DNA of 15,829 nt from NCBI GenBank assembly GCA_030594505.1, contig JAUVFC010000010.1, forward strand, positions 1-15,829, given 5' to 3'. Origin of the DNA: Desulfobacterales bacterium (GTDB lineage Bacteria; Desulfobacterota; Desulfobacteria; Desulfobacterales; C00003106). Made by a program: the position numbers and the translations under genes. The notes under the pieces are model-generated. The model was not told where the DNA came from and ran no database searches. It saw only the letters and a program-made list of their open reading frames with translations. Shown here piece after piece: positions 7,164 through 13,710 of this stretch. Within the stretch, counting starts at the first letter, position 1, and each line of letters begins with the position of its first letter.

Positions 7164-8609
7164 ATGGTTAAACTACGGCATACTACCCATATGCATTTTA
7201 TCAAGATCCGAAACCTTTGCTGGATATCCTCTTTGGCCTGGCTGATATTCACCTTTTCCCCCGTACTTCAATCTTATGGCTTTTGCGCGTCTTATTATAA
7301 TTTGACCAATGAAGAGGAACGTAAGCTTGGAAGAAAATTTCTTGGTCACGTAAAGAAACATCTGACGTTAATAGATGATCCTACCATCATAGACTATATA
7401 ACAACGGTTGGAAAGCGGATAGAGACTCAACTCCCAAGCCATCCATTTACGTATCATTTTTATGTGGTCAAGGAAGAGGCATATAATGCCTTTGCAGCGC
7501 CGGCAGGACACGTATTTATTAATAGCGGGCTGCTTGCGGCAATGGATAACGAAAACGAGCTTGCAGGCATCCTGGCTCATGAGATTGCTCACGTTGCCTG
7601 CCGACATATTGCAAAACGGATTGAACGTTCCTCAAAAATCGGGCTGGCGACTTTAGCAGGCGTTTTGGCCGGGATTTTTTTAGGGGGCGGGGCTGCAACA
7701 GGCGCTATTACGGCCGGTTCGGTTGCGGCCGGCCAATCAATGTCACTGATGTATAGCCGCGAAGACGAAGCCGAAGCCGACCAGGTCGGGCTGAAATATC
7801 TGATTCGAGCCGGATACGGCGCAGAAGGCCTTCTCTCCATACTCAAAAAAATTCGCTCGGTCCGCTGGTTCGGCCCCAAAGAGATTCCCACGTATTTAAC
7901 TACTCACCCGGCGATAGAGGACCGTCTTGCCTACATCGACACTCAATTAGAGATTCGTCCGGAGTGGGGAACACCTTCCCGCAAAATCGGTCCCTATGAC
8001 TTTCGCAAAATTCACACCAGGTTAATTGCCCTATACGGCGATGTGGACGCTGCACGAAGACGTTTTCAGGCCGTCCTGGATAAAGAGCCTGACAATCCTC
8101 TTGCGCATTATGGCATGGCGCTTGTTTCAGAAAGGGAGGGCCAAAGAGAAACTGCTCTTGATTTATTTAAAAAGGCCATCCTTTATAACCCCGCTGATCC
8201 CGATATACTTTTGGACATGGGACGATCTTATTTTTTCGCGGGAAATTATGGACAGGCTATAAGTGTCCTAAAGGGGGCCCTGGCCTTTCGACCGAAAGAT
8301 AGAGAAGGATACTTTTTATTAGGGCGGTCATACCTTGAGACAGGGAATTCCCATAAGGCCATTGAAGCGCTTAAGAATCTTGTCGCGCTTGATCCGAATT
8401 TTACAGAAGGTTATTATTACCTGGGTAATGCCTATGATAAAATAAAAAATCGGGGGAACGCACATTACAATTTGGGCCTTTATTTTGAACAGAAGGGAGA
8501 CACAAAAAATGCGGTGTTTCATTTCAAACGTGCCCTTAACTTCTTACGAGACGACCCCGGTCGCAGAGAATCAATCCGAAAGAAACTCAAGAACTTGACG
8601 ACTTCGTAA
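7164..8609 (+). CDS. M48-family periplasmic metalloprotease with TPR repeats (BepA-like)
   Basis: This 481-residue protein is a zinc metalloprotease with a C-terminal TPR array, the layout of BepA (YfgC), which handles misfolded outer-membrane proteins such as LptD in the periplasm. A hydrophobic stretch at residues 17-40 looks like a signal peptide. The protease domain has AYNAFAAPAGHVFINSGLL, then the zinc motif HEIAH at 139-143 and the downstream EDEAEAD segment that supplies the third ligand (probably Glu204). A glycine-rich hydrophobic segment lies at about 160-192. From about residue 290 several TPR units follow (ALAHYGMALVSEREGQ-like, DILLDMGRSYFFAGNYGQAI, EGYYYLGNAYDKI). An in-frame ATG at 7191 is an alternative start; neither has a clear ribosome-binding site. 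Confidence 0.9.
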   Translation: MVKLRHTTHMHFIKIRNLCWISSLAWLIFTFSPVLQSYGFCASYYNLTNEEERKLGRKFLGHVKKHLTLIDDPTIIDYITTVGKRIETQLPSHPFTYHFYVVKEEAYNAFAAPAGHVFINSGLLAAMDNENELAGILAHEIAHVACRHIAKRIERSSKIGLATLAGVLAGIFLGGGAATGAITAGSVAAGQSMSLMYSREDEAEADQVGLKYLIRAGYGAEGLLSILKKIRSVRWFGPKEIPTYLTTHPAIEDRLAYIDTQLEIRPEWGTPSRKIGPYDFRKIHTRLIALYGDVDAARRRFQAVLDKEPDNPLAHYGMALVSEREGQRETALDLFKKAILYNPADPDILLDMGRSYFFAGNYGQAISVLKGALAFRPKDREGYFLLGRSYLETGNSHKAIEALKNLVALDPNFTEGYYYLGNAYDKIKNRGNAHYNLGLYFEQKGDTKNAVFHFKRALNFLRDDPGRRESIRKKLKNLTTS

Positions 8610-8684
8610 TTCGAAATTTCTTGTTCTACATTCGATATTCAAAATAATGCTCGCTTGACTCTTTCAACGAAAATAGCAAAATCT

Positions 8685-10727
8685 TCAAGTTCGATTCGGG
8701 GTGCGGTCAAAGTGAGAGAACTTCATCGTAAATGTCCCTCGTCCCTGGGTGGCGGATCGAAGGGATGTAGAATAGCCAAACATCCGCGATAGAGGAACCA
8801 TGGCATCAATAACCTGGATATTTTTTCTTGGAACGATTCCCTCTATTTTGCCTCCTCTGGCATTCAGGTCGCCGATTACATCTCCGAGAAAGTTTTCAGG
8901 GACTAAAATCTCCACTGTCATAATTGGCTCCATGAGTATGGGATTCCCTTTTTGAAAGGCATCTTTACAGGCCATGGATGCAGCAACCTTGTAGGCAATA
9001 TTACTTGATAAAGATTCTTTGTGGCCGCCCCCGACAAGGGATACCTCAACATCGACAATCGGGTATCCGAGAATAACCCCGGCTGCCATAGATTCAGTGA
9101 CTCCCATCTCAATGGCTGGAATAAACTCGGGAGGGATTGTATCGTCAGAGATTCGGTTGACAAAGCGATCCCCTGAGCCTCTCTCAGTAGGAGCAAGCGA
9201 GAGCGCTACCTGGCCGAAGTGATGCTGACCCCCGATTTCTCGCTCAAAGGTTACAGTAGCTTCTGCAGATTGCTCGATTGTTTCACGGTAAACCACCTGG
9301 GGTTTCCCTACATTTACCTGTGTATAAAATTCTCTTTTCAAGCGATTCACCAGGACATCCAGATGGAGCTCTCCCATGCCTGAGATAATAGTCTGTCCGG
9401 TCTCTTCATCCTGATGAAACCGAAACGTGGGATCTTCGATAGTTAGTTTTTCCAATGCCTGGTCGATCTTTTCCTGGTCATCGTGACTCTTTGGTTCAAC
9501 TGCTACGGAGATAACCGGTTCGTAAATATCTATCCTTTCCAGAAGAATCGGACGGGCGGGATCGCAAAGAGTATCACCTGTAGTGGTAGCTTTGAGCCCA
9601 ACAACTCCTACGATATTTCCGGTGCCGGCCTCTTTGACCCTTTCCCGTTTGTTGGCATGCATTGCCATAATCCGCGCTATTTTTTCTTTAGTGTTTTTCC
9701 CGGGATTGAAAACTTCGTCACCTGTTTTCAATCGCCCGGAGTAGATCCGCACATAAGTCAGCTTGCGTCCCTGATCCATCATCACCTTAAAGGCCAGGGC
9801 AGCTAAGGGATCTTCATCAGAGCAAGTACATCGTATGGTCTTTCCTGTTTTGGGCTCGTGGCCTTCCGCGGGACGGACCTCCAGAGGATTTGGAAGGAAT
9901 TGAACGATAGCATCCAACAGGGGCTGTATCCCTTTGTTCCTCAAGGCGGAGCCACATACCACAGGAACAACCTTAAGTTCGATCGTTAACTTTCGGAGGG
10001 CGGAAAGGAGTATATCGGCAGAAAGGGGCTCATCCGCGAGATAGGTCTCCATAACAGCATCGTCATGTTCCGCGATAGCCTCAATAAGCTTATCCCTGTA
10101 TGTGTGAGCCGTATCAAGCATATCATCTGAAATCGGTCCGGTATCAAAGGTGGCTCCAAGAGTCTCATCGTGCCAGATGAGCTGCTCCATCCGTATAAGG
10201 TCTATAACCCCCTGAAAGGTGTCTTCCAGTCCCACAGGGATCTGTAACAGAACCGGGGCGGCTCCCAGGCGTTTTTGTATCATTTTAACAGCGCCAAAAA
10301 AATCAGATCCCACACGATCCAATTTATTAACGAAAGCGATTTTGGGGACATGATATTTATCCGCCTGGCGCCATACTGTCTCGGATTGAGGTTCAACACC
10401 TCCGACCGCGCAAAAGACACCTATAGCGCCATCCAGTACCCGGAGCGATCGTTCCACCTCTATTGTAAAATCAACATGACCGGGCGTATCTATGATATGA
10501 ATTTCCGAACCCTTCCAATTACACGTAGTGACTGCTGAAGTAATGGTGATTCCGCGTTCCTGTTCATCCGGCATCCAATCCATGACTGCTTCGCCGTCAT
10601 GGACTTCACCCATCTTATGAGAACGCCCCGTATAATAGAGTATCCTCTCGGTAACCGTGGTCTTTCCCGCATCAATATGGGCGATGATGCCGATATTTCT
10701 TATGCTTGATATTCTTTTCTTACTCAT
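8685..10727 (-). CDS. fusA: Elongation factor G paralogue (translational GTPase)
   Basis: This 680-residue protein has the full EF-G domain plan: G1 AHIDAGKTT near residue 16, switch II DTPGHVDF near 80, G4 NKLD near 134, a domain II with TYVRIYSGRLKTGDEV, domain III with DPTFRFHQDEETGQTIISG, and domain IV/V ending in LFGYSTSLRS-like SRMFGYSTSLRSATQGRGTF. It stands alone, away from rpsL, rpsG and tuf, so it is probably not the str-operon EF-G. Features such as TGRSHKMGEV and WMPDEQERGITI recall EF-G2-type paralogues of spirochaetes and Deltaproteobacteria, some of which act in ribosome recycling. That subclass call is inference. The gene converges on the protease gene; the 75 bases between hold no clear terminator. 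Confidence 0.92.
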   Translation of the reverse strand: MSKKRISSIRNIGIIAHIDAGKTTVTERILYYTGRSHKMGEVHDGEAVMDWMPDEQERGITITSAVTTCNWKGSEIHIIDTPGHVDFTIEVERSLRVLDGAIGVFCAVGGVEPQSETVWRQADKYHVPKIAFVNKLDRVGSDFFGAVKMIQKRLGAAPVLLQIPVGLEDTFQGVIDLIRMEQLIWHDETLGATFDTGPISDDMLDTAHTYRDKLIEAIAEHDDAVMETYLADEPLSADILLSALRKLTIELKVVPVVCGSALRNKGIQPLLDAIVQFLPNPLEVRPAEGHEPKTGKTIRCTCSDEDPLAALAFKVMMDQGRKLTYVRIYSGRLKTGDEVFNPGKNTKEKIARIMAMHANKRERVKEAGTGNIVGVVGLKATTTGDTLCDPARPILLERIDIYEPVISVAVEPKSHDDQEKIDQALEKLTIEDPTFRFHQDEETGQTIISGMGELHLDVLVNRLKREFYTQVNVGKPQVVYRETIEQSAEATVTFEREIGGQHHFGQVALSLAPTERGSGDRFVNRISDDTIPPEFIPAIEMGVTESMAAGVILGYPIVDVEVSLVGGGHKESLSSNIAYKVAASMACKDAFQKGNPILMEPIMTVEILVPENFLGDVIGDLNARGGKIEGIVPRKNIQVIDAMVPLSRMFGYSTSLRSATQGRGTFTMKFSHFDRTPNRT

Positions 10728-10790
10728 GAGCTTGGTTTAATTGGTTAAATTCGTCTGAATTAGTGTGTTAAAATCACTCTAACCCTATCG

Positions 10791-10935
10791 AGTGTCCATC
10801 CAGAAATGGTAGATTTTGTTCCAAGACAAGGCCGCACAAAGGTTTCTACCGGAGGCGTAGCTGCGCTACGTCGAGGATAGAAACCTGCGGAGAACGCAGT
10901 ATTGGGGCAAAAGATGCCGTTTCTGGATGGACACT
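10791..10935. repeat. 145-base palindromic repeat, second family
   Basis: The ends are perfect 16-base inverted copies of AGTGTCCATCCAGAAA (10791-10806 and 10920-10935). Inside them are further paired blocks: GGTTTCTA at 10841-10848 with TAGAAACC at 10878-10885, and an apical hairpin CGTAGC-TGC-GCTACG at 10856-10870. No protein is encoded. Its last two bases form part of the TAG stop of the GerMN-domain gene on the minus strand. The termini are unrelated to those of the repeat at 5310-5502, so the window carries two palindrome families. Confidence 0.85.
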
Positions 10936-11506
10936 ACCGAATTAACAACAAATTGGCGCTAAACGGTTGCTGAATGGAAACATGTCCGGCCAACGTCTTA
11001 CGTTCCCTTCCCCTGATGAGAATTTTTACATTGTCGATTTCCGAGAAATTCAGAGTCAGAGTATTTACAACGGAGTATATTGTAAGCAATTCTGAAGCGC
11101 TTCCCCCTGGATGTTTTTCTGTAATAGCTTCATCAAAGTCGACGTAAGCCGTCCTGTCGGGCGCAAAATAAATAGCCAAAAGCTTGGTCTCTTCCGGAAT
11201 AGTCCGAGAAAGGTTCCCTTTCGGCCCGGAGATGAGGGCTTCGATCACGGCCCTGGCGTTTTTTAGCGTAGTTTTGTATATTGGGAGTCCCCGCTGTTCG
11301 GCTTTCAGAAATCGTTCATCTTGATCTGAAAAATAAAGGTGTGTGGCCTCTCTTTTATATTTTGTTGAAATATCAACAGGATAAGTCACGCCCCCCTTTT
11401 TTGGACTATACTCTTCGGGTGTGAGATAATGATAAATTATCCAACTCCCAATTCCAACAAGGAAGACCCCTGCAGTTATAATAAAAAGAACCCTTTTATG
11501 CTTCAA
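10934..11506 (-). CDS. Membrane-anchored GerMN-domain protein
   Basis: This 190-residue protein has one N-terminal transmembrane segment (about residues 7-26, VLFIITAGVFLVGIGSWIIY) and an outward domain that matches the GerMN (sporulation/spore germination) family. Hallmarks are THLYFSD, ARAVIEALISGP, RTIPEETKLL, AYVDFDEAI, HPGGSASELLTIYSVVNTLT and LIRGRERKTLAGHVS. GerMN domains are found outside spore formers too, mainly in cell-envelope proteins, and their ligand is not established. The start codon is TTG; no ATG is in frame nearby. The stop codon TAG shares two bases with the end of the repeat at 10791-10935, so the repeat may have set the C-terminus. The gene diverges from the selenoprotein gene. 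Confidence 0.82.
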   Translation of the reverse strand: MKHKRVLFIITAGVFLVGIGSWIIYHYLTPEEYSPKKGGVTYPVDISTKYKREATHLYFSDQDERFLKAEQRGLPIYKTTLKNARAVIEALISGPKGNLSRTIPEETKLLAIYFAPDRTAYVDFDEAITEKHPGGSASELLTIYSVVNTLTLNFSEIDNVKILIRGRERKTLAGHVSIQQPFSANLLLIR

Positions 11507-11536
11507 TTTGTCAGAACCGTCCCGGAAGGTTGCATT

Positions 11537-11565
11537 TTGTTATGCCAACTGAGAATGTTTATGCT
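11537..11565 (+). promoter_or_regulatory. Possible sigma70-type promoter for the selenoprotein gene
   Basis: A TTGTTA hexamer (11537-11542) and a TATGCT hexamer (11560-11565) lie 17 bases apart in the divergent gap between the GerMN gene and the selenoprotein gene. Each matches the consensus at four or more positions. The predicted start lies about 40 bases before the ATG. This is a motif match only. Confidence 0.35.
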
Positions 11566-11614
11566 ATTATTGATATTATGTCAAGATACTCCCAAATAAT
11601 ATAGGAGGAACAAC

Positions 11615-11842
11615 ATGGCAGAAAAAATTTTGATCTTTGGAAAGGACACGTGACCGTTCACTCGGGCTGCGCGTGAGTCGTACGCCAAGATGAACAAAGA
11701 GTTTGAGTACGTAAACGTAGCAAGCAATCCTGACGAATTGGAAGTGATGCTTCGTTACAGTGGGGGAAAAAGAAAAGTCCCTGTAATCGTGGACGGTAAC
11801 TCCGTAACAATAGGATTCCAGGGGAAGTCCTGAGGGGTTTAG
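11615..11842 (+). CDS. Glutaredoxin-like selenoprotein with in-frame UGA (UXX-star-like), possibly two selenocysteines
   Basis: An ATG with a strong ribosome-binding site (AGGAGG, 6 bases upstream) opens a frame that reads MAEKILIFGKDT, then TGA at 11651-11653, then PFTRAARESYAKMNKEFEYV and on to KVPVIVDGNSVTIGFQGKS. This is a thioredoxin fold of glutaredoxin type: a beta strand, the active site Sec13-Pro-Phe-Thr where glutaredoxins have CPFC or CPYT, and a KVPVIVDG strand with the cis-proline. The TGA falls exactly on the catalytic cysteine position, and glutaredoxin-like homology continues without frameshift on both sides, which argues for selenocysteine and not for a broken gene. A second in-frame TGA (11831-11833) is followed by Gly-Val and TAG (11840-11842). 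If it is a stop the protein has 72 residues; if read as Sec73 it has 75. The role is inferred to be thiol-disulfide or peroxide chemistry. A genome that uses it must encode SelA, SelB, SelC and SelD, which are not in this window. Confidence 0.82.
11654..11685 (+). promoter_or_regulatory. Candidate bacterial SECIS element for the first UGA
   Basis: After the first TGA lies the hairpin GCGTG-AGTCG-TACGC (11671-11685): 5 bp including one G-U pair, with a GU-containing loop that starts 22 bases after the TGA, close to the 18 bases in Escherichia coli fdhF. A competing fold pairs TTCAC (11657-11661) with GTGAG (11673-11677) and has a GGCTG loop, but its loop starts only 11 bases after the TGA. The first fits known bacterial SECIS spacing better. 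The structure also codes for protein, as is normal in bacteria. Confidence 0.5.
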
Positions 11843-11845
11843 AAG

Positions 11846-11862
11846 CGCGGTGGGTCACCGCG
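11846..11862 (+). promoter_or_regulatory. Hairpin 12 bases after the second UGA: candidate second SECIS
   Basis: CGCGGTG-GGT-CACCGCG is a perfect 7-bp stem with a three-base GGU loop. It begins 12 bases after the second in-frame TGA (11831-11833) and its loop 19 bases after it, both close to the E. coli fdhF arrangement, and the loop holds the G and U that SelB recognises in known examples. It lies past the TAG and so need not code. No T-run follows, which argues against a simple intrinsic terminator. Confidence 0.45.
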
Positions 11863-11880
11863 GTAATACAGGGGATAGAA

Positions 11881-11975
11881 GACAGAGGTCAGAAGACAGA
11901 GGTCAGAAAACAGAGGTCAGAGGACAGAGGACAGAGGACAAAGAAACCTCTGACTTCTATTCTCTGACTTCTATT
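11881..11975. repeat. Short tandem repeats ahead of the LOG-family gene
   Basis: Units of 14 bases, GACAGAGGTCAGAA, occur at 11881-11894 and 11895-11908, with a variant at 11909-11922, then 7-base units GACAGAG at 11923-11943. Two direct copies of CTCTGACTTCTATT follow (11948-11961, 11962-11975). The second set is partly complementary to the first, so CAGAGGT can pair with ACCTCTG. An upstream ATG at 11850 reads through the array as a low-complexity RGQRTED-type peptide; that extension is almost certainly not translated. Confidence 0.85.
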
Positions 11976-11987
11976 AAAGGAAAGCAT

Positions 11988-12644
11988 ATGAACGTAGAAA
12001 AACAGTACTTAATAGACTCATTCAGCACACAGGAATCATGGCGGATTTTCAGAATTATGGCCGAATTTGTCGATGGTATCGAATCGTTGAGTGAGATCTA
12101 TCCGGCAGTGACCATATTTGGTTCGGCAAGGGTGGGGCCGGATGAAGAGGTTTATGAAAAGGCAAAACAAATAGCTTATCTTTTGGCAAAAGAGAATTTT
12201 GCCGTGGTCACCGGTGGCGGCCCCGGCGCTATGGAAGCAGCCAACAAGGGGGCGAACGAAGCAGGAGGCGTATCGGTCGGCCTCAATATTGGTCTTCCGT
12301 TTGAGGAAACCCCGAATTCCTATACCAATATCAGAGTAGATTTTAAGTATTTTTTTGTGCGCAAGGTAATGTTTCTCAAGTATTCTGTCGCATACATTAT
12401 TATGCCCGGAGGATTCGGGACCTTAGACGAACTTTTTGAAGCGCTTACTTTAATTCAAACAAAAAGGATCAAACCGTTTCCCGTTATCCTGGTCGGTTCC
12501 GATTACTGGCAGGGTCTTATAGACTGGATAAAGAATAAGCTTTTTGCAAACGGCAAAATAGGAGCTGACGACCTCGATATTATTCAGATCATAGACAAGC
12601 CTGAAGAGATTCTAAAGGCGCTAAAACGAATCGTAATTGTATGA
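11988..12644 (+). CDS. LOG-family (TIGR00730-like) nucleotide-binding protein
   Basis: This 218-residue protein belongs to the LOG family, once labelled lysine decarboxylase. Members with known activity are cytokinin riboside 5'-monophosphate phosphoribohydrolases or nucleotide 5'-monophosphate nucleosidases. It has the Rossmann-like opening VTIFGSARVG (residues 41-50), VVTGGGPGAMEAANKGA near 73-89, and the family signature PGGFGTLDE at 140-148, with RK in FFVRKVMFLK. The ATG at 11988 was chosen because AAAGGAAAG lies just before it and because the upstream extension is only repeat sequence. It ends one base before the first TrkA-type gene (TGATATG), so it is probably translated together with the potassium genes. 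The physiological substrate here is unknown. Confidence 0.88.
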   Translation: MNVEKQYLIDSFSTQESWRIFRIMAEFVDGIESLSEIYPAVTIFGSARVGPDEEVYEKAKQIAYLLAKENFAVVTGGGPGAMEAANKGANEAGGVSVGLNIGLPFEETPNSYTNIRVDFKYFFVRKVMFLKYSVAYIIMPGGFGTLDELFEALTLIQTKRIKPFPVILVGSDYWQGLIDWIKNKLFANGKIGADDLDIIQIIDKPEEILKALKRIVIV

Positions 12645-12645
12645 T

Positions 12646-13044
12646 ATGTATATAGTTATTATAGGCTGTGACAGGGTCGGGTCTCTTGTTGCAAACAGGC
12701 TCTCTAATGAAGGGCACAATGTCGTGGTTATTGACAATGATGAGGCCTCTTTTGAGAACCTTTCTTCGGAGTTTAGCGGTTTTCGTATACTTGGTGATGC
12801 CGGTGAGGTTGAAATTTTAACACAGGCCAAGATAGAAGAGGCGGAAGCCGTATTTGTTACTACACGAAAAGATAATTTGAATTTAATGATTGCGCAAGTT
12901 GCCAGGAATATCTTTGATGTTCCCTGTGTCGTAGCAAGATTGTTCGATCCTAAGCGAGAAGAAATCTTTTCCACATTCGGGATAAAAACTATCTCGCCTA
13001 CAAGGATGGCGGTTGAAGAATTCTTCAAGGAAATTAAGGGGTGA
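12646..13044 (+). CDS. Split TrkA-type K+ uptake regulator, subunit 1 (RCK N-domain only)
   Basis: This protein of 132 residues is a single RCK-type, NAD-binding Rossmann domain, the regulatory unit of Trk/Ktr potassium transporters. It opens MYIVIIGCDRVGSLVANRL, has VVVIDNDEASFENL with the acidic residue at the end of strand 2, GDAGEVEIL, and FVTTRKDNLNLMIAQVA. The dinucleotide loop is G-C-D-R-V-G, so the second glycine of GxGxxG is Asp9. No TrkA-C domain follows. The ATG at 12646 is preferred over a TTG 9 bases earlier because it gives the standard N-terminus. The stop overlaps the next gene by 4 bases (GTGA). The layout resembles TM1088A/TM1088B/TrkH of Thermotoga maritima. Confidence 0.88.
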   Translation: MYIVIIGCDRVGSLVANRLSNEGHNVVVIDNDEASFENLSSEFSGFRILGDAGEVEILTQAKIEEAEAVFVTTRKDNLNLMIAQVARNIFDVPCVVARLFDPKREEIFSTFGIKTISPTRMAVEEFFKEIKG

Positions 13045-13703
13045 AAGTAATTATAATAGGCGGGGGCAAGGTTGTCTATTTTTTGACAAAGACATTTCTT
13101 TCTAAGGAATGTCAGGTTACCATTATCAATAATAATAAAGATGATTGTGAGTGGTTTGCCAAGCGGCTTAAGACAACTGTTATTTATGGTGATGGTTCTG
13201 ACCAAAAGTCTCAAGAGGACGCAGCGGCCGGAGGGGCGGATTGCCTTATTGCAATGACACCGGCCGACGAGGATAATCTTATCGCCTGTCAGGTTGCGGA
13301 TAGAATATTTGGTGTTCCCAGGATATTGGCACTTGTAAACAACCCCGAAAATGTGGAGATATTCAAAAAACTGGGTATTAAGCTTGCTCTGTCCACAGTT
13401 GAGGTTGTATCAAAGATAATCGAGGAGAAAATCGAGTTTGAAGAGATAACGAATCTCATACCATTGGCGGAAGGCAAAATTAATGTCACGGAGGTTGAGT
13501 TAACGTACAAGTCTCCTGTCCTGGGTACGCCGTTAAAAGACATAGATTTCCCAAAAGGGGCGCTATTGGCCTGCGTTATCAGGAAGGATACTCCGATTAT
13601 TCCAAGGGGGTTTACTATCCTTGAAGAAGGCGACAAGTTGGTCCTGATTACTATGCCCGATGAATATGAAAAAGTGCTAAGATTATTGACAGGGGAAAAA
13701 TAG
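13041..13703 (+). CDS. Split TrkA-type K+ uptake regulator, subunit 2 (RCK N- and C-domains)
   Basis: This 220-residue protein has an RCK N-domain (residues 1 to about 125) and a TrkA-C domain (about 140-220, with TEVELTYKSPVLGTPLKDID and GDKLVLITMPDE). It begins MKVIIIGGGKVVYFLTKTF: the first two glycines of GxGxxG are kept but the third is Val12, so nucleotide binding may be altered. Further RCK features are VIYGDGSDQ and MTPADEDNLIACQVADRIFG. The start is GTG, overlapping the previous stop in GTGA, a clear sign of coupled translation. With subunit 1 it probably forms the ring that gates TrkH in response to nucleotides. TrkH follows after 7 bases. Confidence 0.9.
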   Translation: MKVIIIGGGKVVYFLTKTFLSKECQVTIINNNKDDCEWFAKRLKTTVIYGDGSDQKSQEDAAAGGADCLIAMTPADEDNLIACQVADRIFGVPRILALVNNPENVEIFKKLGIKLALSTVEVVSKIIEEKIEFEEITNLIPLAEGKINVTEVELTYKSPVLGTPLKDIDFPKGALLACVIRKDTPIIPRGFTILEEGDKLVLITMPDEYEKVLRLLTGEK

Positions 13704-13710
13704 CTATTGT

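Noticed and set aside
11614..11653. Reading the glutaredoxin-like locus as a pseudogene with a nonsense mutation
   Set aside because: The only interruption is TGA at the catalytic cysteine position, the frame and family motifs continue intact, and a SECIS-like hairpin follows; decay would be unlikely to hit just that codon.
11658..11858. A 66-codon minus-strand frame opposite the selenoprotein gene
   Set aside because: It has no recognisable family, no ribosome-binding site, and lies antisense to a frame with clear glutaredoxin-like homology.
11850..11987. N-terminal extension of the LOG-family protein starting at the ATG at 11850
   Set aside because: The extension is a translation of the tandem repeat array, has no family similarity, and a better ATG with a ribosome-binding site lies at 11988.
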